Part shown: piece by piece, positions 26,558 through 34,882 of the stretch
How the letters are laid out: each line of letters starts with the position of its first letter
Numbering within the stretch: position 1 is the stretch's first letter
NCBI GenBank assembly: GCA_902362365.1
Contig: CABIVQ010000023.1
Span: 1-46,920, forward strand
DNA: 46,920 bases
From: Clostridiaceae bacterium
Lineage (GTDB): Bacteria > Bacillota > Clostridia > Peptostreptococcales > Peptostreptococcaceae
Reading direction: 5' to 3'
The notes under the pieces: generated by a model
What the model saw: the letters and a program-made list of their open reading frames with translations, nothing else
Database searches by the model: none
Told to the model about the DNA's origin: nothing
Program-made: the position numbers and the translations under genes

Positions 26558-27511
26558 TTAGATAAAGCTAAATACAATCATAATTACTAAGAATAAAACA
26601 AGCATACTCATTAGCAATCTTCTTTTTAAATTAACATTCTTTATATTAATCTCTTCTTCTTCATACACTAAGTCATAATATTCTTCACTATTTTCTTCTA
26701 ATTCAACATCTTCATATATAATATTACTTAGATCAATTACAATTTCTTGAGTTGTATTGTATTTATTATCTCTACTTAATAACTTCTTTATAATCTTAAC
26801 AATATCTTCTACGCTTTTATCATATTCTAAAAGACTCCATCTAACTCCTTTATCAACTTGCTTTAACATTTCTTTATCAATATAAGCATTTCCAAAAGGA
26901 AGCTCTCTAAATACCATTTCAAATAAAATTATACCAAAAGAGAAAAAGTCACTTTCTTTATCAGTATAATCTATATTTAATTGATGAGGACATAAGTAGC
27001 TTAACTCTTTATCCAATCTTAAATTTACACCTTTATTTGCCTTTGTAATACCAAAGTCAAATATTTTTATATTTTTATTTTCATCTATAAATATATTGTT
27101 TGGATTAAGACTTCCATGATATAAATGGTTTATATTAGCAATTTCTAATGCTTTTACAATATTCATTGCTAAACTCGCTATTGTATTTCTATCTAATATA
27201 TTATTATACATAAAGTTTTTCAGTGATTCTCCTCTAAAATATTCACTTACTATATAATAATATACATCATATTCAGTACAATGTACATCTATATGCAATA
27301 ACTTTCCAATATGTTCAGAATTTATTTGACTCAAAACAGTTGACTCATCTATTAAATCTGGCATAAAGCCTATTCTTAACTTTTCAACATTTTTTATAAG
27401 CTTTATATAGACAGTCCTATTATAATAGGTATCCCTTGCTGTATATAATTTCCCAACTTGTATTTCATCATCATAATCCAAAATTTCATATCTATTTCCT
27501 ATAAACTGCAT
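26558..27511 (-). CDS. Membrane-anchored protein kinase-like protein, degenerate catalytic loop
   Basis: 317 aa from the ATG with ribosome site GGAGGAAGG; a TTG six codons upstream lies on that site. Kinase fold: N-lobe with YIKLIK (candidate Lys37), DFG at 152-154 (IFDFGIT), and SDFFSFGIILFEMVF like the alpha-F region. The glycine-rich loop is absent. The HRDxKPxN catalytic loop reads HGSLNPNN (132-139), so the catalytic Asp is Ser and the Lys is Asn, and APE is replaced by CPHQ. A single C-terminal membrane helix (about 299-316) anchors it. It looks like a pseudokinase or atypical kinase. It is followed by an AI-2E-family gene after 26 bp. Confidence 0.75.
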   Translation of the reverse strand: MQFIGNRYEILDYDDEIQVGKLYTARDTYYNRTVYIKLIKNVEKLRIGFMPDLIDESTVLSQINSEHIGKLLHIDVHCTEYDVYYYIVSEYFRGESLKNFMYNNILDRNTIASLAMNIVKALEIANINHLYHGSLNPNNIFIDENKNIKIFDFGITKANKGVNLRLDKELSYLCPHQLNIDYTDKESDFFSFGIILFEMVFRELPFGNAYIDKEMLKQVDKGVRWSLLEYDKSVEDIVKIIKKLLSRDNKYNTTQEIVIDLSNIIYEDVELEENSEEYYDLVYEEEEINIKNVNLKRRLLMSMLVLFLVIMIVFSFI

Positions 27512-27742
27512 TATTTCCTTCCTCCACAAATCGTATAACTCAACACTAAAACAATTATACCAATTTATTTACACTTTTTAACATAAATTATAAGATTTAC
27601 TAAAAATATTAAATACTTTAGTATTAAAATGAGTTATTAGCACTTATTTGTACGACAAGTTATTATTGAATCTTTATTACTATATAGAAAAATCCCTTTA
27701 CAAATAAAAAATGTATCAGTAGTTAATAAACGCTTAATAAAA

Positions 27743-27769
27743 GTGAACATATAAAATTTATATGTTCAC
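27743..27769 (-). terminator. Terminator after the VanW gene
   Basis: GTGAACATATAA (27743-27754) pairs perfectly with TTATATGTTCAC (27758-27769), loop of three, followed by TTTTATT on the minus strand, 35 bp after the stop. Confidence 0.8.
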
Positions 27770-27804
27770 CTTGAAGCGTATCTTATAACTCTTAATACAT
27801 TTTT

Positions 27805-29061
27805 CTATTTCTTATAAACGCTTGTAGTTATGTATTCTGTTTTTATCTTATTTCCAGAAGCGTCTTTGAAAATTCTATAAGTTTTAGCTCCCATTGGGAA
27901 AGTATCTATTCTTATATCTACATTTGGCTTATCGGCAGAATTTCCATAAATTTGGCAAGTAAGCGTTCCTCCATTTACTATACTTTTTACGTATATTGGA
28001 TGATCATATGGATTTGAGAATTTTAAGTCCGAACCACTATCATTTACCATAGCATCTTTACCTCTTGGAGCATAACTTGATGTTATAGAGTGATTTTTAA
28101 CTTGTTCTACTTTTAATCCAGAATATAATACTGCATTATATAAAGTTGTAGATATTTGACAAACTCCACCACCCGGTGCATCTTCTAAGTCTCCATTTAC
28201 AATTACTGGTGCATTATAATATCCGTTAGCTATTGTTCTTATACCTGTTAGGTTATTATAAGAATATACTTCTCCTGGCATAAGTAATACATCACTTATT
28301 CTATTTGATGAAACTCTAATATTTTCAGCTCTTCCAGCTATACTTGTGCTAAAGGTTGTACTATGCTGAGCTAATAATGTATCTACACTTTTAGCCATAG
28401 ATGTACTTATTTTGGGATTAATATCATTTACCTTAAGACTAACTTCACCATATTTTCTGCTATTTATAGATTCATATATAGCTTCCTTGTTCGCAGCTAC
28501 ATCAAATTCTTTACCTGTTATTGAAGGTGTTACATTAAAACTTCCTCCAGATATATATAGTTTTGCATTTTTAACAGGAACATTAATTTTCTCTGCTATA
28601 CTTTCTAAAGATTCGCTTAACTTAGCTTCGTCAAATGAATTCTCTAATGTGAAGTTTTGATTAGCCTTTTCTAATTGAAATAGTCTTTTTACATTTTCAA
28701 AATATGAGTCCGTTTTTGTATAATTATATGCACTATTTACAACTTCTTCTACATTATATTTAAGGTCTATATCCTCTGGAAGTATTTTAAAAGATTTACC
28801 ATTATAAGTTAATGATAAATCTTCTGTTTTATAGTTTTGACTAACTAAAGCTATTGCCTCTTCCTTTGTCATTAACGATATATTTACGTCTTCAACGAAA
28901 ATATTATTAGCTATTTTACCATTGTACATGTAGTTATTATTAAAAGAATAAACCATATATCCACAAATTAAAACTACTAACATACCTATTATCATAGATA
29001 CCTTAAGTTTTGAACTTTTAGGCTTGCTTATACTTTCTTCTACTACTGCCTCATTATTCAT
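27805..29061 (-). CDS. VanW family protein with peptidoglycan-binding-like domain
   Basis: 418 aa. An N-terminal membrane anchor (about 23-43) is followed by a PG_binding_4-type domain (about 60-220) and a VanW domain (about 240-390). VanW landmarks are MPGEVYSYNNLTG, APGGGVCQISTTLYNA with its conserved Cys, and NHSITSSYAPRGKDAM. The function of VanW proteins is not settled; they are cell-envelope proteins that can accompany glycopeptide-resistance clusters but are common without them. No vanHAX-type genes are nearby, so a resistance role is not implied. Ribosome site GGGGTGGTG. Confidence 0.9.
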   Translation of the reverse strand: MNNEAVVEESISKPKSSKLKVSMIIGMLVVLICGYMVYSFNNNYMYNGKIANNIFVEDVNISLMTKEEAIALVSQNYKTEDLSLTYNGKSFKILPEDIDLKYNVEEVVNSAYNYTKTDSYFENVKRLFQLEKANQNFTLENSFDEAKLSESLESIAEKINVPVKNAKLYISGGSFNVTPSITGKEFDVAANKEAIYESINSRKYGEVSLKVNDINPKISTSMAKSVDTLLAQHSTTFSTSIAGRAENIRVSSNRISDVLLMPGEVYSYNNLTGIRTIANGYYNAPVIVNGDLEDAPGGGVCQISTTLYNAVLYSGLKVEQVKNHSITSSYAPRGKDAMVNDSGSDLKFSNPYDHPIYVKSIVNGGTLTCQIYGNSADKPNVDIRIDTFPMGAKTYRIFKDASGNKIKTEYITTSVYKK

Positions 29062-29182
29062 AACACCACCCCAATCTTACTAAAAGGACTATTTACTACA
29101 TATAGTCACTATATATTTTAATATATTTTTAGTAATCTTAACAATATTTAGATTGAATATGTAACTATATTGTTACATTTAT

Positions 29183-29815
29183 CTAAAAATTACATATTAT
29201 AGGATAGTGATCTGAGAAAAGTACCTTATCAACAATATATTCTTTAGGAATATGATTTTTGTCTACAAATATATAATCAATCCTAGCATTATATTTCGGT
29301 AATGTAGGAGTCTTATACTGATTTAAATAAACTGCACTATCGTAATAACTTCCTAAACTTATATTTTTATCATTAAAGTCTCCACAAATTATAATGGACC
29401 CAATTAATCGATCTTTAAAGTTTAATATTTCTATAATTTGCTTGTTTCGCTCTTCTTTATCAAGGCCTAAATGAGTATTTATTATATTAACATGATATTT
29501 GTTATCTATTAATAGTTTTATAGATAATAGCCCCCTCTGTTCTTTTTTACTACTTAATAATAGATGATTACTAAATTCTATTTTATTTTTTGAAAAAGTA
29601 CATATCCCGTACTTCATAGCTTTATTATCTACGTTAGCTGCAAATACACCATCCATGCCAAGAGTAGATTTAATTTTTAGAAATTGATGATATAAAACCT
29701 CTTGTAGGCAGATAATGTCGCTATCTACATCATGTAAGTATTTTATCATTTCTTTTAAGGTTGGTTTCTTTGATATGTCTGTACCCCTATGAATATTATA
29801 AGATACTACTTTCAA
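29183..29815 (-). CDS. Endonuclease/exonuclease/phosphatase (EEP) family protein
   Basis: 210 aa, a short complete EEP domain. Motifs are SYNIHRG at the start, CLQEV with the catalytic Glu (about 37), NTHLGLD, CGDFND, and the closing SDHYPIICNF with the catalytic Asp-His pair. EEP hydrolases cleave phosphodiester or phosphomonoester bonds of DNA, lipids or sugars; substrate cannot be told. It uses a TTG start with GGAGTG upstream. No signal peptide. Confidence 0.85.
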   Translation of the reverse strand: MKVVSYNIHRGTDISKKPTLKEMIKYLHDVDSDIICLQEVLYHQFLKIKSTLGMDGVFAANVDNKAMKYGICTFSKNKIEFSNHLLLSSKKEQRGLLSIKLLIDNKYHVNIINTHLGLDKEERNKQIIEILNFKDRLIGSIIICGDFNDKNISLGSYYDSAVYLNQYKTPTLPKYNARIDYIFVDKNHIPKEYIVDKVLFSDHYPIICNF

Positions 29816-29838
29816 ATTTCTTCACTCCTTATAATCAA

Positions 29839-29885
29839 AATAAAACCTAGCCTTATTCCCTTTTCATATAAAGCTAGGTTTTATT
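29839..29885. terminator. Terminator after the 53-aa gene
   Basis: AATAAAACCTAGC (29839-29851) pairs perfectly with GCTAGGTTTTATT (29873-29885), T-rich on both sides. On the minus strand it ends the transcript of the LexA-box-controlled 53-aa gene. Confidence 0.8.
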
Positions 29886-29909
29886 ATATATATTATATTT
29901 AATCATTAT

Positions 29910-30071
29910 TTAATGACGTATCTCTCTTTTTATTTTAGTAAATCTTCCTTCACTTGCTTCAAATATGAATCCAAATTTATTATATATCTCTTCTAATTGA
30001 ATTAAAGTAACTTCTCCATTTTTTAAGTTAGCAACTGTTATTTCTTGAATATTTTTATTTGGTATCATCAT
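29910..30071 (-). CDS. 53-aa hypothetical protein, probably SOS-regulated
   Basis: It starts at ATG-ATG 8 bp after GGAG and is closed by its own terminator. The product begins MMIPNKNIQEITVANL and ends FTKIKREIRH. It is small, basic at the C-terminus, without Cys, signal peptide or membrane segment. I do not recognise a family. It has its own near-consensus sigma-A promoter with two LexA boxes about 110 bp upstream, so its transcription should rise on DNA damage. SOS-induced small proteins often inhibit division or adjust repair, but no such function is shown by this sequence. Confidence 0.72.
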   Translation of the reverse strand: MMIPNKNIQEITVANLKNGEVTLIQLEEIYNKFGFIFEASEGRFTKIKREIRH

Positions 30072-30168
30072 AAATCCCACTCCTTAAATTTAATTCTTTA
30101 TAGTCTATATATATTTATGTATAAATTACTTTATTACTATTTTGTCCAAAAATTTTATTCTCTTTGTT

Positions 30169-30217
30169 CGAACATTTGTTCTACACTTATTATATACGAA
30201 CAGTTGTTCGTTTTCAA
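30169..30217 (-). promoter_or_regulatory. Sigma-A promoter with two LexA boxes
   Basis: On the minus strand TTGAAA (30212-30217), a 17-bp spacer and TATAAT (30189-30194) form a near-perfect promoter. A perfect LexA/DinR box CGAACAGTTGTTCG fills the spacer (30197-30210). A second, CGAACATTTGTTCT (30169-30182, one outer base off), covers the predicted start point near 30182. Box centres are 28 bp apart. This is a textbook repressor layout for the 53-aa gene. Confidence 0.88.
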
Positions 30218-30329
30218 TAGAAAAAATTAAATTTTTTGATTTAATTTTTTCTATATTGTAGATTTTTAGATTACTTAGTATTACCATTTAAGATATTATT
30301 AAAATAATATTTATATAGGGGGAATAAAT

Positions 30330-31550
30330 ATGAGTTTAAATTCTACACCTCAATCTGTCAGGGTACATATAGGGTTATTCGGAAAAAGAAATTCAGGAAA
30401 ATCTAGTATTATAAATGCCATCACTAATCAAAAAGCTGCTATTGTTTCAGATATAGCTGGAACTACTACAGACCCTGTTTTTAGACCAATGGAGATTCTA
30501 CCGATAGGGCCCTGCGTTCTTATAGATACTGCAGGACTTTATGATGTAGGCGAATTAGGAAAACTTCGAATAAATAAGTCCTTAGATGTTTTAAATAAAA
30601 CAGACATAGCATTATTAGTAGTAGATTCAACTATAGGAATAAAAAAAGAAGATTTATCATTAATAAAAAGATTCAATGATAAAAAAGTGCCTCATATATT
30701 AATTTTAAATAAAATAGATAAAGTTTCTGATAAAGAAATTCTTTTATCTGAAAGTAACAAACTTGTCAAATGTCCTATTATCTGTGTATCTGCTTTAAAT
30801 AAATTTGGCATTGATAAATTAAAGCAATGTATAATAGATAGTGCAAAAGAAGAAAGCACTAATTTTAGATTAGTTTCTGATTTAATAGATGAAAACGACT
30901 TTATAGTTTTAGTAATACCTATTGATAAGGCTGCACCTAAAGGAAGACTTATACTTCCGCAACAGCAAGTTATAAGAGATATTTTAGATACTGGAGCTAT
31001 GGCTATTATAACCAAAGAAACTACTTTAAAAGAAACCCTAGCTAATCTTAATAGCAAGCCTACGTTAGTAATAACAGACTCTCAAGCTTTTGATCAAGTT
31101 TCAAAAGATACGCCTTTAGATATACCTATTACATCTTTTTCTATTCTATTTGCTAGACAAAAAGGTGATTTAAATGAATTAGTAAAAGGAGCTTATACCA
31201 TAGATAGATTAAAAGATGGAGATAAAATCCTTATTGCAGAAGGATGCACTCATCATAGACAAAAAGATGATATAGGAACTTATAAAATACCAGAATGGAT
31301 AAAAGAAAGAACAAAAAAAGATCTTACCTTTGAATTTACTTCTGGTGTTACTTTCACAGAAGATATTGCTAAATATTCTCTTATAATTCATTGCGGTGCA
31401 TGTATGATGAATAGAGCTGCTATGATAAACCGAATAGAAAAAGCAAAAAATTTAAATGTTCCTATAGTAAATTATGGTATACTGATTGCTTATTTGAAAG
31501 GCGTTTTAGATAGATCTTTAGAACCTATTAAAGCTAAAGATCTTTTTTGA
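30330..31550 (+). CDS. hydF: [FeFe]-hydrogenase maturation GTPase HydF
   Basis: 406 aa. The N-terminal GTPase domain has the G1 loop GKRNSGKSS (18-26), DTAG at 66-69 and NKID at 127-130. A dimerisation domain follows, then the cluster domain with C306-x-H308 and H354-C355-x2-C358 (HCGAC), which hold the [4Fe-4S] cluster. HydF is the scaffold that delivers the diiron subcluster made with HydE and HydG to the hydrogenase. hydE, hydG and the hydrogenase are not in the window. Ribosome site AGGGGGAA. It is transcribed away from the LexA-controlled gene; no box lies between those sites and its start. Confidence 0.97.
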   Translation: MSLNSTPQSVRVHIGLFGKRNSGKSSIINAITNQKAAIVSDIAGTTTDPVFRPMEILPIGPCVLIDTAGLYDVGELGKLRINKSLDVLNKTDIALLVVDSTIGIKKEDLSLIKRFNDKKVPHILILNKIDKVSDKEILLSESNKLVKCPIICVSALNKFGIDKLKQCIIDSAKEESTNFRLVSDLIDENDFIVLVIPIDKAAPKGRLILPQQQVIRDILDTGAMAIITKETTLKETLANLNSKPTLVITDSQAFDQVSKDTPLDIPITSFSILFARQKGDLNELVKGAYTIDRLKDGDKILIAEGCTHHRQKDDIGTYKIPEWIKERTKKDLTFEFTSGVTFTEDIAKYSLIIHCGACMMNRAAMINRIEKAKNLNVPIVNYGILIAYLKGVLDRSLEPIKAKDLF

Positions 31551-31788
31551 TAGATTAATCTTATAAATCGAAGATTAAATTTAACTTTACTTATTCTTTA
31601 AATATAAATTTTCTTATTTTAAAATGAATTTTATTGTAATTTTATACATTATTAAGGATTTTAATAGTCTAATTTGCGTTATTATAGATTTCAGATAATA
31701 TTGGTATTTCAAACAGTTTATAGTATTATTAAGATATAAAGATTACATCTATTATACTTAAGGGGAGTATAAAAAAGGGGGGAATAGT

Positions 31789-32379
31789 TTGAAATCTTCT
31801 AATACTACTAATGATCTAATTCATTTTAAGAGTAAGAAACAAGAGTTAGAAAAATTACATAAAAGAGAAGATTATCTAAAAGAAAAAATGCATTCTAATA
31901 AGGCATCTGATAATTCCCATAAAGTTTTACAGTATCCAAATAAGAGAAAAAAAACAGTAAAAAAATTCATCACTCTTATAGAGTACTTTAAAAGTAAACT
32001 TGGAAAAGTGGGAAAGTTTTTAAAAATTATTATTTATTTCCTAATTTTTATAATTTTATTCTTGACTATAGATAAGTTTCTACTTTCTAAAAATCAAAAA
32101 ACTTTATCTTCTGGCGGTTCAACAAATTTTATTTCAGAAAGTACATCTATTCCAATATCTAAAGAATCAGCCTACTCTAAAATAATAGATCAGTCAATAA
32201 AAAAATATACTGGAGTAAGCTATAAAGTTAAAAGTAACAATATGCATAAAAATGGAAATAGAGTTTATGCCACAGGATATTTTAATGATCCTTCTGAAGG
32301 CAAAATTTACTTCGATATAGTTTTGCAAAACAACAATCCAGAATCTTTGGTTATAAATGGAACTGAATATGTTAAATAG
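31789..32379 (+). CDS. Single-pass membrane protein of unknown function
   Basis: 196 aa from a TTG start with the strong ribosome site GGGGGGAA. A Lys-rich cytoplasmic N-terminus (1-65) that is predicted helical is followed by one membrane helix (about 69-88, IIIYFLIFIILFLTI). The outside domain is about 105 aa with no Cys and a strand-rich end (VYATGYFNDPSEGKIYFDIV). I do not recognise a family. It is monocistronic and ends at a hairpin overlapping its stop codon. Confidence 0.75.
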   Translation: MKSSNTTNDLIHFKSKKQELEKLHKREDYLKEKMHSNKASDNSHKVLQYPNKRKKTVKKFITLIEYFKSKLGKVGKFLKIIIYFLIFIILFLTIDKFLLSKNQKTLSSGGSTNFISESTSIPISKESAYSKIIDQSIKKYTGVSYKVKSNNMHKNGNRVYATGYFNDPSEGKIYFDIVLQNNNPESLVINGTEYVK

Positions 32380-32399
32380 GGTTATCTTTTGATAACCCT
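32378..32399. terminator. Bidirectional terminator
   Basis: AGGGTTATC (32378-32386) pairs perfectly with GATAACCCT (32391-32399), loop TTTT, followed by TTTT on the plus strand. It sits between the convergent TM-protein gene and the FtsZ-like gene. Confidence 0.85.
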
Positions 32400-32401
32400 T
32401 T

Positions 32402-33310
32402 TTACGCTTGAACAGTTAATACTTCTAGTGATTTACTTTTCTTCTTTATAAACTTTAAAGAAAAAGTTATTTGGCAGAAATCTCCTGTATTTTCCTGTAT
32501 TACTAATGCTACCTTCTGTAGTAGTTTAATAGCTTCTTCGTAGCTCATATAATCTTTATTTGCTGTAGCATTTATCATGATTTTTTCCGGATATTCATAG
32601 GCACCTTTACAAATTCTATGTTTTACTAGCTTTATTTTCATATCTTCTTCCGAGCTTTTTTCATTTACTTTTATAATACTCATCTCTACATCTTGCTCAC
32701 CTGAAAAAATCCATTTCATATCTTCATAATCAACATTTAAACTACAGGTAGACATTAAATTATCTATAAATAAATCCATAATTGAGCGTATAATAAAGTA
32801 ATCATCTATTTTATCATCTAGAAATTTTATATTTCCAAAAACTTTATTATTAGAAATATTTATAGATGCCCCAATAACTTTGTTTATTTTTTTCATAAAA
32901 AACTTATAATTAATATTATTATTATTTTGAGTATTTATAACAATTGGAATTACTAATATATTACTTTTTTTAGCCATTTTTCCTAATTCAATAAGGATAT
33001 GTATTGACGACAGGTCACAAATGTCACAGGTAATAAAAACAATTTTTTCATTTTGAATTATTTTGTAAATCCTATCTTTATTTCTGTTTATAAGGTCTGT
33101 TATATGAAAGAAATCTATTTTAGATGAGTAATAATTCTTGTCTTCTATAATTAATTTTTCCTTTACTTTTTCGTTTATATCAGTGTATTTTATATCAATT
33201 GCGCATAATTTTATATATTCTTTATTATTATTAGCTAATTTATTTACTATATCAATTCCTTTTACACCTATTCCAATAAATTTAATATTATTCAAATTAT
33301 TAATATCCAT
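32402..33310 (-). CDS. Divergent FtsZ-like (tubulin-fold) protein lacking the GTP signature loop
   Basis: 302 aa from ATG 33310 (a GTG four codons upstream sits in the AGAGGTG ribosome site). Segments align in order with FtsZ: IKFIGIGVKGIDIVNKL (9-25) for IKVIGVGGGGNNAVNRM; LCAIDIKYTDIN for YIAVNTDAQALN; VFITCDICDLSSIHILIELG (92-111) where FtsZ has the GGGTGTG loop; LNVDYEDMKWIFS (191-203) for the T7 loop LINLDFADVKTIMS; and a C-terminal domain with KIMINATANKDYMSYEEA for VLMNITGGTNLSLYEV. GTP-binding glycines are lost while the T7 NxDxxD is kept. There is no FtsA-binding tail. It follows a frameshifted ORF and a CmpB-family gene. A housekeeping ftsZ must lie elsewhere. Confidence 0.75.
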   Translation of the reverse strand: MDINNLNNIKFIGIGVKGIDIVNKLANNNKEYIKLCAIDIKYTDINEKVKEKLIIEDKNYYSSKIDFFHITDLINRNKDRIYKIIQNEKIVFITCDICDLSSIHILIELGKMAKKSNILVIPIVINTQNNNNINYKFFMKKINKVIGASINISNNKVFGNIKFLDDKIDDYFIIRSIMDLFIDNLMSTCSLNVDYEDMKWIFSGEQDVEMSIIKVNEKSSEEDMKIKLVKHRICKGAYEYPEKIMINATANKDYMSYEEAIKLLQKVALVIQENTGDFCQITFSLKFIKKKSKSLEVLTVQA

Positions 33311-33340
33311 AATTAACGACACCTCTGCATTTTTTATATC

Positions 33341-33836
33341 CTAAAATCCATATGGTTTGAATCTATTTAGCTCTTTAATCATGTCATCCATAGTATTATG
33401 TCCCCTCACCATGTTATCTTCAGCTAACATTTTCAATAAAAAATTATATATCTTCTCTACGCTACCTTGCATCGTAAATCCTATAAATGTAATACCATCT
33501 AAACTTTCAATTATTATTCGAACTAATTTACCCCTGCTAATATTCTCTAAAATCTTACCTTCTAACCTTTCCTCTTCTGTGGAATATTGAATTATGACTT
33601 CATTTAATTTTAAAAAGTATATAGTTTCTAGTATTTCCTTTCTTTCATAATCACTTAAATTATCTTCAATAATATTTTCATCATCTATTAAGTAATAGTT
33701 TAACTGATTACTCTGGATTGGATGAAATCTCCGTATTAAGACTCTTAAATTTATCTATAGAAAATACCTTTGCATTATACTTTTCTCTCAAAGCCTTATC
33801 AACTTCTTCTAGTATATAAGCTTTTTTGCCTTTCAT
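33341..33836 (-). pseudogene. Frameshifted ORF upstream of the FtsZ-like gene
   Basis: The first frame begins at ATG 33836 after a strong AAGGAGG site and reads 42 codons (MKGKKAYILEEVDKALREKY...) to a stop at 33708-33710. The second frame, overlapping near 33735-33760, stays open for about 135 codons to 33343 and ends NRFKPYGF, but has no plausible start. Joined, they make about 165 aa with even charge and no membrane segment, of unknown family. One indel, a sequencing error or programmed frameshifting could explain it. It is 31 bp from the FtsZ-like start, so they share a transcript. Confidence 0.65.
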
Positions 33837-33864
33837 AATTTACCCTCCTTTATCTTAGAGTATA

Positions 33865-34665
33865 TTATTTTGTCTTATCCTTAAGTATTTGTTTTAGGTA
33901 TTTAAGTCCTTTATTTTTATTTTTGTGATTCATATTTGGGAATGCTTTTAGAAGCCTTTTTTGAACTTTAGATTTTTCTTTTACATTTAATATTTTATTG
34001 TATATTTCATTTGATTTAGATTTAATTTTTTCATCTTTATGTCTAAGGTTATTTAGAGACTTTGATAAGTTTTCTTCTGTGAATCTTTCTAACTTAACTT
34101 GTATATCTATGTTACTTAAATCCTCTATAATCTCTTCTAGTCGATCTAACTTATAGTGTAGTTTACTTAAAGCATTTAAGGTTATTGAAATATCAGTAAT
34201 TAAATAAATCATCAATACAGTTACAATTAAATACATAAATATTGGATTTATTGTATCTACAATATTCACCACTATTGGATGAATGATTTCCATTAACAAA
34301 ATGCTCATTATTCCAAATAATATCGAATTTTTTAAGCATACTCTTCCATTTATATTAAACATCCTATTTGAGTAATCCCACCAAGTACTGTGAAATAAAA
34401 ACTCTAATATAGTTCCTGTGGCATATTCCAATGCTGATGTCATTACTAGTCCCATAGTAAAAATAACTACTATATCTCCAGTATAACCTTTTAACATAAA
34501 AACTACAGTTAATGCTCCCAATCCATATATAGGGCAAATTGGACCATTAAGAAAACCTCTATTAGTTACCTTTCTATTTCCTATTGAACAGTAAATAGTT
34601 TCACAACACCATCCCAAAAAGGCATATATGAAAAAGTATAGCGTGTATTTATATAATAAATCCAT
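33865..34665 (-). CDS. CmpB-family putative ABC transporter permease (PF06541-type)
   Basis: 266 aa. Four to five membrane helices in the first 155 residues carry the family motifs FLGWCCETIYCSI near 17-29, RGFLNGPICPIYGLGAL, and WWDYSNRMFNINGRVCLKNSI. The last 110 residues are a charged, Lys-rich cytoplasmic helical tail. The family is annotated as a putative type IV ABC permease but its function is undefined. Ribosome site AGGAGAG. It lies 28 bp before the frameshifted ORF, first in a three-gene unit ending in the FtsZ-like gene. Confidence 0.85.
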   Translation of the reverse strand: MDLLYKYTLYFFIYAFLGWCCETIYCSIGNRKVTNRGFLNGPICPIYGLGALTVVFMLKGYTGDIVVIFTMGLVMTSALEYATGTILEFLFHSTWWDYSNRMFNINGRVCLKNSILFGIMSILLMEIIHPIVVNIVDTINPIFMYLIVTVLMIYLITDISITLNALSKLHYKLDRLEEIIEDLSNIDIQVKLERFTEENLSKSLNNLRHKDEKIKSKSNEIYNKILNVKEKSKVQKRLLKAFPNMNHKNKNKGLKYLKQILKDKTK

Positions 34666-34736
34666 GCATTATCTCTCCTATTTCATATGATACTTTAATT
34701 ATACAACACCCTTAAGGAAAACGCTTTATTAAATAC

Positions 34737-34780
34737 AAAAGGGCCTTATTAAAATAATAAATTTTTACTAAAGCCCTTTT
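34737..34780 (-). terminator. Terminator after the 11-mer repeat gene
   Basis: AAAAGGGC (34737-34744) pairs with GCCCTTTT (34773-34780) around a 28-base AT-rich loop; the minus-strand arm ends in TTTT. It lies about 100 bp after the stop of the repeat-protein gene. Confidence 0.6.
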
Positions 34781-34882
34781 AGAAACATAGTTTTTATAAT
34801 ATTAATTAGATAATTTAATTAGTATTGCTACTATATTTGCTTTAATTTATGTCAGCTAACTATATTTAATAAAATTCATTAA

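Noticed and set aside
27805..29061. Glycopeptide-resistance cluster suggested by VanW
   Set aside because: No vanH, vanA/B, vanX, vanY or VanRS neighbours; VanW proteins are common in clostridia without resistance.
30218..30253. Perfect 15-bp AT-only stem upstream of hydF
   Set aside because: No GC pairs and no downstream signal; in such AT-rich DNA it is weak evidence for a functional element.
30169..30329. hydF as a LexA-controlled gene
   Set aside because: The -35/-10 elements and both boxes are arranged for the minus-strand gene; hydF starts 120 bp away in the other direction, with an AT-rich hairpin between.
30692..31057. 121-aa minus-strand ORF inside hydF
   Set aside because: Antisense shadow of hydF; no ribosome site.
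33357..33590. 77-aa plus-strand ORF opposite the frameshifted gene
   Set aside because: The minus-strand frames give a coherent protein with a strong start; the plus frame is its reverse image.
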